DNA from: Dastarcus helophoroides
Taxonomy: Eukaryota; Arthropoda; Insecta; Coleoptera; Bothrideridae
Length of the DNA: 64,000 nt
Assembly (NCBI GenBank): GCA_028583605.1
Contig: CM053328.1
Location: 846,501-910,500, forward strand
Direction of reading: 5' to 3'
In this document: positions 45,536 to 56,829 of the stretch, in pieces
Numbering within the stretch: the first letter of the stretch is position 1
Layout: the number at the start of each line of letters is the position of its first letter
The notes under the pieces: generated by a model
Database searches by the model: none
The model's input: the letters and a program-made list of their open reading frames with translations, nothing else
Told to the model about the DNA's origin: nothing
Position numbers and translations under genes: made by a program

Positions 45536-46874
45536 AAAAAATTGAATAGTTGGGAAATTTGCACTCAACTTTTCAATAAAAATTAAAATTTTCGAAACCT
45601 GAATTTTAAAAATCGTACTTAGCGATTTACCAGACTCCCACCTTAGGACGATTGGAATGAAAATCATTAAAAAAAATATTTTAGGTTCCTTAAAGATGTA
45701 ACTCGCTCAAATGGTATCTTACACGTTATATTAACTAAAACTTGATTTTTCGAAGACCAAATTAGTGCCCCATTTTATCATAAAATAATTTCTTTTTCTA
45801 ATCGTTGGCTGTCGATATGTGCATTGGTCATCGACTCCTGACGCTGTGCAAAATTTTAAATTTTTACGTTAGATAGTTTTAGCGGAAAACCTATTAGTGA
45901 CAGATGCGAGATAAGGGTTCCCTGTTTTCCTCTGAAGATAGGAAACTCTAAAAAAAGCAACGTTTAGGGGAAGTGCCAAGTTAAGACGAAGTTGTAAAAA
46001 TCATTTATTAAAAAAAATCGAATTTTCAAAATATAAGTCGAAATTTTGAAAAAAAGAAAAACAAATTTGGAAAATAGTGGACATCGTTTTAATAGTATAT
46101 TTCTCAATTAATGCTTATGGAAAATTTAGTTTTTTTTAATTATCTTACACTATTTTTAACTAAGTGTCTCCATATGTAGAGGGCTTTTTAGATCAGGAGA
46201 ATATGCGCATAAAATGTGTTTTCACGCGGAAAGCAGATGTGCCGAATGTACATTAAGTTACATTTCAACAAACCTCATTCCGACGCGATGTCGAAAAGTT
46301 GAATATTAAACAAGTACATTTACAACTGTAATATAAATATTTTGGTTTATATTCGTAGGTTTGCATCTGGTGATTTCCTTCCATTTCCCGGCCTTTTCCG
46401 GGACGGAAGTCGAGAGTGGAAATCGAGGGTGGTTGTGATGAAAACGAGAGTTCGCAAAGACGAGACGTAAACGCTAAAATATTAAACCCCCTCCAGCCGG
46501 CCGTCACTCTGTCGATTTCTCGTATTAAAATTTTAGTTTCCATCACTTTCGACTTTCCTTTTTGGATCGTATTGAAAGGATTTTGACTAATGGTGTTACT
46601 TTAGTCGAACTAATGTTAGATTCATTTCAACATTAATATTACAACTCAAACAGCGTCAAAAATACCCAAGGAAATAAAGTCATATTCGGTTTAACGAATT
46701 CTGAAAATTGCACAAGACACAGTTTTTAAAATGTAGGAAACATACTTAAAAACCTGAGTCGTACTATGCACAAATACGTCCATTGTATCGAGAGGAAGGT
46801 TTTAAAATATCAATAAAGAAGAAAAAAGCGAGGATTATAGTGACTGCAATTCAGATAAAAGGTCAGAAGTCATG
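45536..46874. other. Non-coding; small AT-rich part, then less AT-rich DNA
   Basis: 46360-46530 is notably less AT-rich and holds a 93-codon minus frame (46265-46546) without a recognisable domain. Confidence 0.35.
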
Positions 46875-47060
46875 AGAGCGCCGATAGAAGTGAAAACTTG
46901 GAACTAGGAAATAACAATGTCTATGTTGCAGTGTAGTTCGAACCCGCACTAGGAAACAGGTCACAATATTGGACATATCGACCCCTTTTTTACTATAAGC
47001 TAACGAAGTAGTCCGATTTGAGTAAATTATATTGTTAATATAAGAGCATGTTGGTAACGC
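46875..47060. repeat. SINE-like dispersed repeat, copy 2
   Basis: gtgaaaacttggaactaggaaa, agttcgaacccgcactagg and the end agcatgttggtaacgc match the 11335 copy. Confidence 0.55.
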
Positions 47061-47924
47061 AAATTAGCGTGATGGTGAGGCTATCAAAAATCGCCCAATG
47101 CCTCAAAAATTTCACGACGTTATTATCTTGTGTGACGTTGTCGTTGAGTTTTCGGAACGTCGAGTTGTCCACTAAACAGACAGAATACATAACGAAAGAG
47201 AGGAGGTGTTATGGCATATTGCAAACGACACTTAGTTAGGCCCCGCGGAAACATTTCCGTAATGAATTATATTAACCCGACATTCCTGCCGTTGTCCTGG
47301 GGGCATTTAAAATGATAGCATCCCAACAACAACAACTACGGTGTCAGTTGACGCAGCTGTATATTGTCACTTCTCGTTTCGTTTGTAAACTGTAGTAACC
47401 ACTCACGACCCTTTTACTCAACAGTTTATGCCGCCGCGTCGCGGCGCCGGCAGTATTAAATTTTACGTAATTAAATTTTCACATGTGTCCGGCAAACAGA
47501 AACGCACGAACGATACAAGTGACGATCGTTAGCCATCCAAATCTTGGAGGCGGAAAAGTCGAAAGAAAACTGCAACGTTTCTTTTCCCTACTTTGTATTT
47601 GACGCGTTAGAATTCAGAGCACGATTCGAGTCCGAGCAGTTTACGTTAGAAGCGACGTTATTACTCCTTGTAGCTCTCTCACTTTCGCTCATTTAGTCAC
47701 CCCCGGGTTTGCTTATTTTCATTATTACCTTCACGACCGTCCAGGCACTAATCTGTAGGTATTTCGTTGCAGTTTGGGTATTCTTATGTAAAACGTCTTG
47801 TGCGAACTTTAATGAATGCAAATAGCTCTTTCTGCCAACAATCTTCTTGTTAACTAACCAACCATTTCAAATAACGTTACAATCATTATTAACAACAACA
47901 CAATAATTCAAATATTTCCAATAT
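47061..47924. other. Unique, locally GC-richer non-coding sequence
   Basis: 47420-47460 is a short GC-rich core (gccgccgcgtcgcggcgccg). No exon or RNA recognised; possible regulatory or conserved non-coding DNA. Confidence 0.3.
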
Positions 47925-48003
47925 TCTGACTTGTTTACTAGTGTGGGTTCCACACTACATATTCCCTAGTTTTAAGTTTTCACTTCTGTCGGCAGTCTCC
48001 AAG
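47925..48003 (-). repeat. SINE-like dispersed repeat, partial copy 3
   Basis: Reverse complement of the family block: ttctgacttgtttactagtg, ccctagttttaagttttca, ggcagtctcc. Confidence 0.55.
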
Positions 48004-48974
48004 ACTCTGTTTCTTAGATAAACGTGTGACAAGTTTTCCAATGTCACCCTGTATGTACTGTCTGCTGTATCTTTCCTTGTCTTACGGATGGTATATACGT
48101 TTAACATCCGCTTAACGGAGGAAGGTAAATTACAAGGAGATTAATAGCTGCAGGTATTATCAATAAACTCCATGTGGTAACTTTAGCAGCGGAACTTATG
48201 TACCTCATCTGCGCTGTTCACAGCTGCTAATCAACTTTAAAAACTTTATTTATTAGTCAATGCTACTTTTACAGCTTCTGGCAGAGAAACGTTTGCGAGT
48301 TTCCCTAGTTGAAACGTTTTATTTCGCGACATATATCTTTTTGTTTCGGTCAATTAACTTTAATCGCTTTTAAAGTGCCAAGAGAAAATGCGATGAGGGA
48401 TGGACGAAAAGTATTCTGTGAAAAATTTCAAGTTAAACTAGAAACATTAGAATAAACAATTCGTATTCGTTTTTTCGTTGAAGGTTTCGTTATTTCGTTC
48501 TAAAGTTTCGTTTATTCGTTTAAATTTTCGTTTTTTCGTTTAAAGTTAACTCAGGATGTCTAATGAAACAAAGCTTTCCTAACAAAGGTCCGACGGACCA
48601 GCAGGATTGAATAGACATTTGGAACCCCCCCGATCCGTATTATTGCTAAAATCTATTCATGAATATCTTGAATAGTCACTTATGTCTCGTAATAATACAA
48701 TCCTTATACCTTTCAAGACCAGGATTTAAGCGATCCACTTCACCAAGTTTGTATTATGGGGTGCTCTGATGTAAGATTAAAAGATTATTTTACGAGAAGT
48801 TATTTCCTCTGTAGCTTTTGCAAACAATAGTATGTAGGACCTATTTAAGAAAAAAAACTTACAGTAAAATCACCGTTTTATTGTCGTATCCTTAATGAAC
48901 TATATTTTTCATTAGCACAACTTCGAGGTTTTAGTTTTCAAAAAGAAGGCAATATGGTAACAATAGCGTCATTG
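48004..48974. other. Non-coding sequence with a TTTCGTTT minisatellite
   Basis: At about 48463-48548 a unit of about 20 bp (ttcgttttttcgtttaaag and variants) is repeated about four times. The rest is unassigned. Confidence 0.45.
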
Positions 48975-49205
48975 GGACTGCCAACAGAGATGAAAACTTA
49001 AAATTAAGAAATAACAGCAGTTTTTTGTGCGAGTTAAAATGTAAAATTATCAACAGACGATATAGCGCAATTGGTAAGACTTTAGATTCTCGCGCGGTTG
49101 GTCCCGGGTTCAATCCCCAGTGCCGATCATGCATTTTTCATTCTATTAAACGTCTTACTCATACTTATGTATAAGGTTAACTTTAGGGCATGTTGGTAGC
49201 GCAAC
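48975..49205 (+). repeat. SINE-like repeat, copy 4, with tRNA-like block
   Basis: Starts gggactgccaacagagatg, followed by aaaacttaaaattaagaaat, and ends gggcatgttggtagcgcaac, like the other copies. At 49051-49130 it holds a tRNA-like block: A box tagcgcaattggtaag and B box gggttcaatcccc with one mismatch in the T-stem. The acceptor stem does not fold, so this is a Pol III-type SINE promoter or tRNA pseudogene. Confidence 0.55.
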
Positions 49206-49429
49206 ATTATAGTAATAGTGACACGTAGCCATAAGATTTTTCACCCTTTAACGCGCGCAAAGAACTCTTCACTTTAGCAATACTAATTAAATTAAATCCA
49301 AATTTGAAATTAATTTGTTTTCAAGAAGGAAAACAGAAAATATTAATTGATACCTAGGCCTTCGTTTTATGTGAACGAATTCTATATTTGTTAAAAACTC
49401 AGACATTTTTTTTTTAAATTTCGACATTG
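49206..49429. other. Spacer into tandem block
   Basis: Unassigned; a first partial unit (gaacgaattctatatttgtt) appears at about 49375. Confidence 0.35.
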
Positions 49430-50440
49430 TAAAAGACACATTTTTTTTTAAATGTCGACTCCTTCGACTTTCAAAATTTTGACTTTTTGAAAATGTCGAC
49501 GAATTCTATATTCATTCAAAACTTCGACATTTTTTTTGAAAATTCCGACATCATTAAAGGCGCATTTTTTTTAAATGTCGACTCGTTCGATTCTCAAAAT
49601 TTTGACTTTTCGAAAATTTCGACATTTTTCTTCGAAATGTTGTCATTTTTTTTAATGTCGACTCCTTCGACTTTCAAAATTTTGACTTTTTGAAAATGTC
49701 GACGAATTCTATATTCATTCAAAACTTAGACTATTTTTTTTGAAAATTCCGATATCATTAAAGGCGCATTTTTCTAAATGTCGACTCGTTCGATTCTCAA
49801 AATTTTGACTTTTCGAAAATTTCGACATTTTTCTTCAAAATTTTGACATTTTTTTTTAAATGTCGACTCCTTCGACTTTCAAAATTTTGACTTTTTGAAA
49901 ATGTCGTCGAATTCTATATTCATTCAAAAATTCGACATTTTTTTTTGAAAATTCCGACATCATTAAAACCATTAAAGGCGCATTTTTTTAAATGTCGACT
50001 CGTTCGATTCTCAAAATTTTAACTTTTCGAAAATTTCGACATTTTTCTTCGAAATTTTGACATTTTGTTTAAATGTCGACCTTTCGACTTTCAAAATTTT
50101 GACTTTTTGAAAATGTCGTCGAATTCTATATTCATTCAAAAATTCGACATTTTTTTTTGAAAATTCCGACATCATTAAAACCATTAAAGGCTCATTTTTT
50201 TTAAATGTCGACTCGTTCGTTTCTCAAAATATTGACTTTTCGAAAATGTCGACGAATTCTATATTCATTCAAAACTTCGACATTTTTTTTGAAAATTCCG
50301 ACATCATTAAAACCATTAAAGGCGCATTTTTTTAAATGTCGACTCGTTCGATTCTCAAAATTTTGACTTTTCGAAAATTTCGACATTTTTCTTCGAAATT
50401 TTGACATTTTTTTTAAAAACTCCAACTTTTTTAAAATTCT
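49430..50440 (+). repeat. About 205-bp tandem repeat, five units
   Basis: The landmark gaattctatattcattcaaa begins at 49501, 49704, 49909, 50121 and 50254 (spacings 203, 205, 212 and 133; the last unit is shortened). Each unit holds two to three TGTCGACTC or TTTCGACATTTTT words, i.e. an ordered form of the general AT-rich motif. Confidence 0.85.
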
Positions 50441-50810
50441 AGCTTTTGGTATTTATTTTGATTTCTATTTGTTTTTGAAAAAAATCACTTTTTTTTAATA
50501 ATCTTCGTCTTTATAAAAATTTTTGTTTTTTGAACCTTTGAACTTTGTTCAAAATTTCATTTTTTTTGAATACTTTGATTATCTTTGAATTTTTTGGAAA
50601 TTTTTAACTTTTTGCAATCTTTGATCCCCTTTTAAAAATATCCACCTTGTTACTGAAAATTTGTTTCTTTATTTTATTTTTTATTGACTCCAGAAATTTC
50701 GACTTATTAAAATTTATTAAAGTCAAATTGAAAAATTCGACTATTAATAAATTTTAATTATTTTTTAAAATTTGAATTTTTGAAAGTCTAAAACTTTTAA
50801 ATGTTCAAAT
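50441..50810. repeat. AT-rich low-complexity sequence
   Basis: Degenerate continuation of the preceding array without a clear period. Confidence 0.45.
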
Positions 50811-51030
50811 TTTAAAAATTGAAATACAGAACTTGTCCCCTGAAACCAAGAAAGATAAAAAAACACAACAAAGGTTGCTCTAACACGTTTCGACAGCCAA
50901 GCTGTCAACGCAGTTTTTCTCTGAAGATGACCTTTGTTGTGTTTTTTAATCTTTCTTGGTTTCAGAGAACAAGTTCTGTATTTCAATTTTTGAAGACAAC
51001 CAAGGACCAAACCGTTCCACCACCACCACA
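50811..51030. mobile_element. Fold-back element, copy 4
   Basis: Compact copy: left arm aattgaaatacagaacttg, tcccctgaaaccaag, cgacagccaagctgtc; right arm gaccttttg-type text to tttcttggtttcagagaac and ggaccaaaccgttccacca. The centre is shortened, so the inverted repeat is nearly closed. Confidence 0.78.
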
Positions 51031-51324
51031 AAAAAAAAATTAAAATGGACTTTACTGGAAATATTTGATTTTTAATTCGACCTTTTTTGAGATTTCGGCT
51101 TTTCCTAAAAATTTTGACTTTTTTCAAAAATCTGACTTTAATTTTAGATATTCCCTGTATGTTCTTTGCGACGTTTCTGACGAAGAAAATGCCACTCAAT
51201 AGCAATGGAGAGTTTTTAATTTTTGTTGAAAGTTTTGACTTTTTTTCGTATTTCATCTGATATTTTGAAAATTTCGAATTTCAATTTTTCCATTTTTTAA
51301 AATTTTTACAATTTCAAACTTTTG

Positions 51325-52510
51325 ACTTATTTTGACAATTTCAATCTCTTCACAATTTTGCCTTCCTTTAATTTTTTTGTTCAATCTAGTTTAGCTTATT
51401 TGCTAAATTCAATACATTCAAAATTTCGACTTTTTTGTAAATTTGATTGGAATTTTATTTTTAAATTTCAACCTTTTTTAAAACGCCCACCCTATAATTT
51501 CGACTTTTGTTTACAATTTTGATTATTTCTCAAGTTTTAACCTTTTTGAAAATCTCTATTTTTTCTAGAAGTTTAGATTTTTACGTAATAATAATAAATT
51601 TAGTTGAAATATTCGACTTTTTTGGAAAATTTTTTCTTCAAAAGTTCAAATTTTCATATTTTTTGAAGTTTTTGACCTTATTTGAGAATTTGAAAATGTC
51701 AACCTTTCGTCATCAAATGTTTGAAAACTTATTTTCAAAATACCCACTCTTATTTCGCCTTTTGTTCAAAATTTTGACTATTTCTCAAAATGTTATTTTC
51801 ATGAAAATTTCTACTTTTTCTAGAAGTTTGGTTGAAGTAGTAAATTGTACTTTTGTTTAAAAAATTCAACTTTTTTTGAAAAATTTTTTCTTCGAAATTT
51901 GCATTTTCCAAAATTTCGAGTTATTTCGACAATTTCAATCTTTTCAGAATTTTGCCTTCCTTTAATTTTTTTGTTCAATCCAGTTTGGCTTATTTGCTAA
52001 ATTCAATTCATTCAAAATTTCGACTTTTTTGTAAATTTGATTCGAATTTTATTTTTAAATTTCAACTATTTTCAAAATGCCCACTCTCTAATTTCGACTT
52101 TTGTTTACAATTTTGACTATTTCTCAAGTTTTAACTTTTTTGAAAATCTCTATTTTTTCTAGAAGTTTAGATTTTTACGTAATAACTAATAAATTTAGTT
52201 GAAATATTCGACTTGTTTGGAAAATTTTTCCTTCAAAAGTTCAAATTTTCGTATTTTTTGAAGTTTTTGACCTCATTTGAGAATTTGAAAATGTCAACCT
52301 TTCGTCATCAAATGTTTGAAAACTTATTTTCAAAATACCTACTCTCTTATTTCTCCTTTTATTCAAAATTTTGACTATTTCTCAAAATGTTATCTTCATC
52401 TATTTTTTCTAGAAGTTTGGTTGAGGTAGTAAATTGTACTTTTGTTTAAAAAATTCGACTTTTTTTTGAAAAATTTATTCTTCGAAAGTTGCATTTTCCA
52501 AAATTTCTAC
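51325..52510 (+). repeat. 594-bp tandem duplication, two units
   Basis: gccttcctttaatttttttg at 51360 and 51954; the following several hundred bases match with minor changes (e.g. tcatcaaatgtttgaaaact). Frames such as 51507-51860 are by-products. Confidence 0.82.
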
Positions 52511-52544
52511 TTTTTTTTTGAAATTCTTGGCCTTTTTTTCGAGA

Positions 52545-53255
52545 ATTTAAAAATTTCAAGATTTTATCATCAACATTTCGACTTATTTTTGAAGTTTTGA
52601 TTTTTTAAAAGTTTGACTTTTTGAAAAATTTAGTTGTTTCTGAAATTTTCGAGTTCTTTTTTAGTAGAATCTGATCTAAATTGCGAATTTTTAAAGTGTT
52701 GATCGAACGGTAAAAAACGAATTCGAGAATGATTAAATTTTTCAAAATTTTGACTTATTTTGAAAATTTTGATTTTTTTATCAAAATCCCGATTTTTTTT
52801 AAAGTATGATTTATACTGAGGATTTCCACTTTTCAGAACGTAAACTTTGTTCAAAATTTCACTTTTTTTGAAAACTTTCGCTTTTTTTTTGAAAATTTCG
52901 ATGTTTTTTCGAATTTTTGATTTTTTTGAAAATTTTGACCCTTTGTGAATTTAAAATTTTCGACCTTTTATCATCGCAATTTCGACTTATTTTCAAAGTT
53001 TTGATTTTTTAAAACTTTGACTTAACTAAAAAATTTAGTTGTTTCTGAGATTTTCGAGTTCTTTTTTTGTAGAATCTGACCTAAATTGCTAATTTTTAAA
53101 CTGTTGATCGAACGGTAAAGAACGAATTCGAGACTTCATAAAATGTTTCAAAATTTTAACTTATTATGAAAATTTCGATTTTTTTTATCAAAATTCCGAT
53201 TTTTTTTAAGTATTATTTATACTGAGGATATCCACTTTCTTTTCGAAATTTAGAC
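52545..53255 (+). repeat. 405-bp tandem duplication, two units
   Basis: gttgatcgaacggtaaa at 52698 and 53103, with ttagttgtttctgaaatttt-like and tttatactgaggat blocks in both units. About 100 bp between the shared parts is less similar. Confidence 0.8.
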
Positions 53256-54480
53256 TTTCTTTAAAAAGAAGATAGTAATTTTTTGAAAATTTCAAATGTT
53301 GATATTTTTCTCAAACTTGCTGGTTTAAATTTACAAAAACTGAAAACTGAAGATTTAAATTTGTAATACTGAAAAGAATTGAAACATTGTATCATGGATT
53401 CACAATAAAAAAGTTAGAAGTCCACTTTTAAGCTAGTATTTTGAAATTTCCAATTTTCAGAGAAATGGTGAAAAATTCTAAAAAAAAACACAATTATAAC
53501 TTCTAATTTCTTAATTCCAAACAAAAGTTTAAATTTCTGTTTCTAAAAAAAAACAGTTATAACTTCTAATCTCTAAATTTCAAACAAAAGTCCAAATTTC
53601 TGTTTAAAGATCAATTCAATTCAATTGTCACTAAAAGTTTGTCAAAAATCAATGTTATTAAAATTGGCTTTAGGAAAAAGACGAGCAGAAGTTATGAGAA
53701 AAAAATGGAACGTTTGTTTTGAAAAAAATAAAAAGAAAATGACATTTTCATTTCAATCATTCCAATTAACATAAAACCTTACGATTTCTAAAGTTGAAAT
53801 CTTTCGGAAAAAGTCGAAATAAAAAGAAAAGAAATGTTAGGTTAAACATCAAAAACTGAAAGTTTAATTATATATTTAAAAAATAATCTTAGTTTTATCA
53901 TTTCATGTTTCTTCTCAAAAGTTTGACCTAGTTTTTAAAATTCTCCAAATTTTTTTTAAAATTTTAACTTCCAAATTCAAGATTTCGATCGAAATTTTGA
54001 GAGAATGAAGTTTGTTTAACGTCGAATTTCCAGACAAATATAAAAAATTAAATCTATTCGAAAAAATTTCAGTAAAGTACCGAAATTTTAATAGAAATTC
54101 AACATGGTAAAAAAATCCAGTTTTAAGGTTAAAGAGAAATTGGTCGAACTTTATAACTTCAATTCAGGATTTTGAAGCAAAATTTTTTTTCAGTCGAAAT
54201 TTTGAGAAGAATTTCAAGACTTTCGAAATATTTCTCCTAAAAATTCGAAATTAAAATCTAAAATTTATTTATTTTATCAAAAATTTTGATGAAAAACTCC
54301 AGGTTTTTTTTAAAAACTTTGTCTTTGTTTCTAGAGAATATGATATTGATCCTAAAGTTTTCACTTTTTTTATGGAAATTTCGAATTCAAGTTCGAAATT
54401 TTAATATTTTGATTGAATTCGACATTTTGATGAGATTTTAACTGAATTCAAATTCGAAATTTTGATCCTTTTCTCTCAAT
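53256..54480. repeat. AT-rich low-complexity sequence
   Basis: Loosely repetitive aaattt/tcgaaat words; small local duplication near 53500-53600 (aaaaaaacacaattataact versus aaaaaaacagttataactt). No gene. Confidence 0.5.
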
Positions 54481-56829
54481 TTCGTGTTAAAATCGAGTTC
54501 GTAGAAATGCGTTCGGTTGTTCTGAAATTTTGCTGCACGTAAAGGTTGCAACGGCGCGATTTTTACACCCATTCGCGAGCACTCTCGTGTGGCGAATCCT
54601 TCAGGATAATCGCGGCTGTTGGCAGGTGTGACCCTCTCGGGATGCCCCTGAAGTTGGGAGAAGGCTCCACCTTTCTCATTTCAGTTTTATTAAGTATTTC
54701 CACATTGGATGCCCATTCGGTGCTGAAGAATAAAACACCGAATAATACATAGCATTGATTTAGTATAACTGTTAATAAAAAACTCAATTACCTGAATTAA
54801 ATCGCGAATTCCTTCTCTCATTGATACGTTTCCTTTTGTCCAAATTGAGGCTGCAAGATGCCGAAACGAAAGTACTGAAAGGGAAAGCCGTTATCAGAGT
54901 CAGACAGTCGTGATAAATCATTCTATTGTATGAAGTTTGCACATTTTCAATCCATCTTACACAATATCTGGAAAAGTTGAAATCCATTTACTAATTACTC
55001 CTGATTTAACCCTCTCCTCCAATAGTTGGCTAAGATTACTAATGACGCCGCTCCTTTGTTTCTCTCTTTGGAAATTGCGAGTTCCCGTCACTTTGTCCTC
55101 TTCAGATTTGACCTTTTTGATTCATTTATACAACTTAGGGATTAAGTTTAAATCCGAATTGCGGGGTGGCTTTTTTGTTTTGCTTCGTCGTTTGCTATCG
55201 ATTAGTCTGAGGAAAGTTTTTTGAATTTCTTAACACATCGAATTTATTGAAATTAATTTTCTACTTCTGCGCTGCCAAAGAGAATGATTTGTTATAGAAA
55301 AATAGTCCAGTGACGTATAAAGAAAACAACTTTAGTGGCATTTACGCTAAACAAGGGGCGAGAGTTTTCGTTCCTTGTGGAGAAAACCGATTCCCCCTTT
55401 TCTCCCTGGACTCGCAGATTTATGGGGCTATTTCCCATCTAATGAAACACCGTACGCCACGCCGGTGATTACATCCTAATGAGAATGCACTTCGATTTTT
55501 GATATCGCCCAAGTTGAGATAGTAAAGTTGGGTTGCCAGGGTGACTGCCTACCAAAAACTGCAATTAGTTACGTCTGATTTAACCCTACGGCCGTGCTTG
55601 GTAGGCAACACTTTTGGAATCTTAAGTTTATAAAGCTATTATGGTAATTCCTTGGAGATTCGGATACGAGAGATTGACTTGCCAAATTTGTATTTTATAA
55701 GTGCCTTGCTAACGGGGAAACTTGGTCTAATGATCCACTTTAAAAAGTTGTATTGAGTTCGATAAGCGGCAAATATCCAAACAATAACAATCTTTTCAAG
55801 TAAACGAGTATCTGAATTTCTGGATCTAATGATAAATTAAGTTATTTGTTACTTATAAACTTTATTAACGATAAATACAACAACAGATGTAAAAATTCCA
55901 CAATATCTCTTGTATGTATCGTTAATGCAGTTTATTAGTTACGAATACTGAAGAATTCCACACACTAAGAGTTAAAAATGTCAATTAATTGTTATTTGGT
56001 TAAAAATGTCGCTAAAGAACTGCAATTTACCTAAATAATTTATGAAACTTATTCAAGAGTAGAAAATCCTTAGAAATATCTATTTAAAGTGACTAACAAC
56101 AATTCGATATTCGTTTGTAAATGCTAACGACTCTAGATTATAAAAAATCATGTTGTGTTCACACGATACCACTTTATCATCGTTATTCCACGGGGCAAGT
56201 AATTTTGCAGAATAAATATTCGTTGAAACCTCCGGCTGAGGTATTGCGCCAGTTAAACCAAGCAAGCGAGCTACCTTGTAAACGTACAGCTTTTCCTTCT
56301 ACTTCGAAATTAATTTTATTCTTCCAGACGTTGCCAGTTGAAAAGTGATTTACGTGAGGTGCTTGCGTTATCTAAACTCGAGTGTTACCTGGAGGCTCGG
56401 GAAAAGAGAACGAAATCATGTGAAGGAGTTCGTGACTAGGAGCATCTTCTTAAGGGAAAGTAAAACCACAGCACGTACGCATTGTTGCCTGGATGAAGGC
56501 GTGTGGAGAGGCACTTTGTCTCCTTAGGCTCTAATGAGTTGCTTCTGGCTTGAGTCCTATGCGGAAAAAATGTAATAAACGCCATACATTTGCATTGTGG
56601 CGTCAAATGTGTGAACATGTTTATTTCAAATATATTGATCGTTCACAGATTTTGAATTGAATGGTCTGCAAAGATTGAAATTTATAAATATTGAATAATA
56701 ATAATTCGAACATTATCCAATGAAAGTGACGAAACTTACCCTCTTCGACTGGTTAATTCGTCTTCGCGTCCTTCAATTGTTGGTTACTCGGGAATAAGAA
56801 AATAGAAAACTATACCTGAGGTGATTTCG
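54481..56829. other. Unique, less AT-rich non-coding sequence
   Basis: No repeat recognised. Overlapping frames on both strands (54546-54752 plus, 54563-54787 minus, 54937-55224 plus, 56121-56348 plus) show no domain I can name. If the window contains an unrecognised exon or conserved element, this and 37791-42889 are the likeliest places. Confidence 0.35.

Noticed and set aside
49051..49130. Functional tRNA gene
   Set aside because: A and B boxes are good but the acceptor stem does not pair and the T-stem has a mismatch; it lies inside a dispersed SINE-like repeat.
51175..51200. CTGACGA core as another hammerhead
   Set aside because: No stem II, GAAA or stem I partner at the required spacing.
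50765..51256. 163-codon minus-strand frame
   Set aside because: Spans the fold-back element and AT-rich sequence; by-product of the inverted arms.
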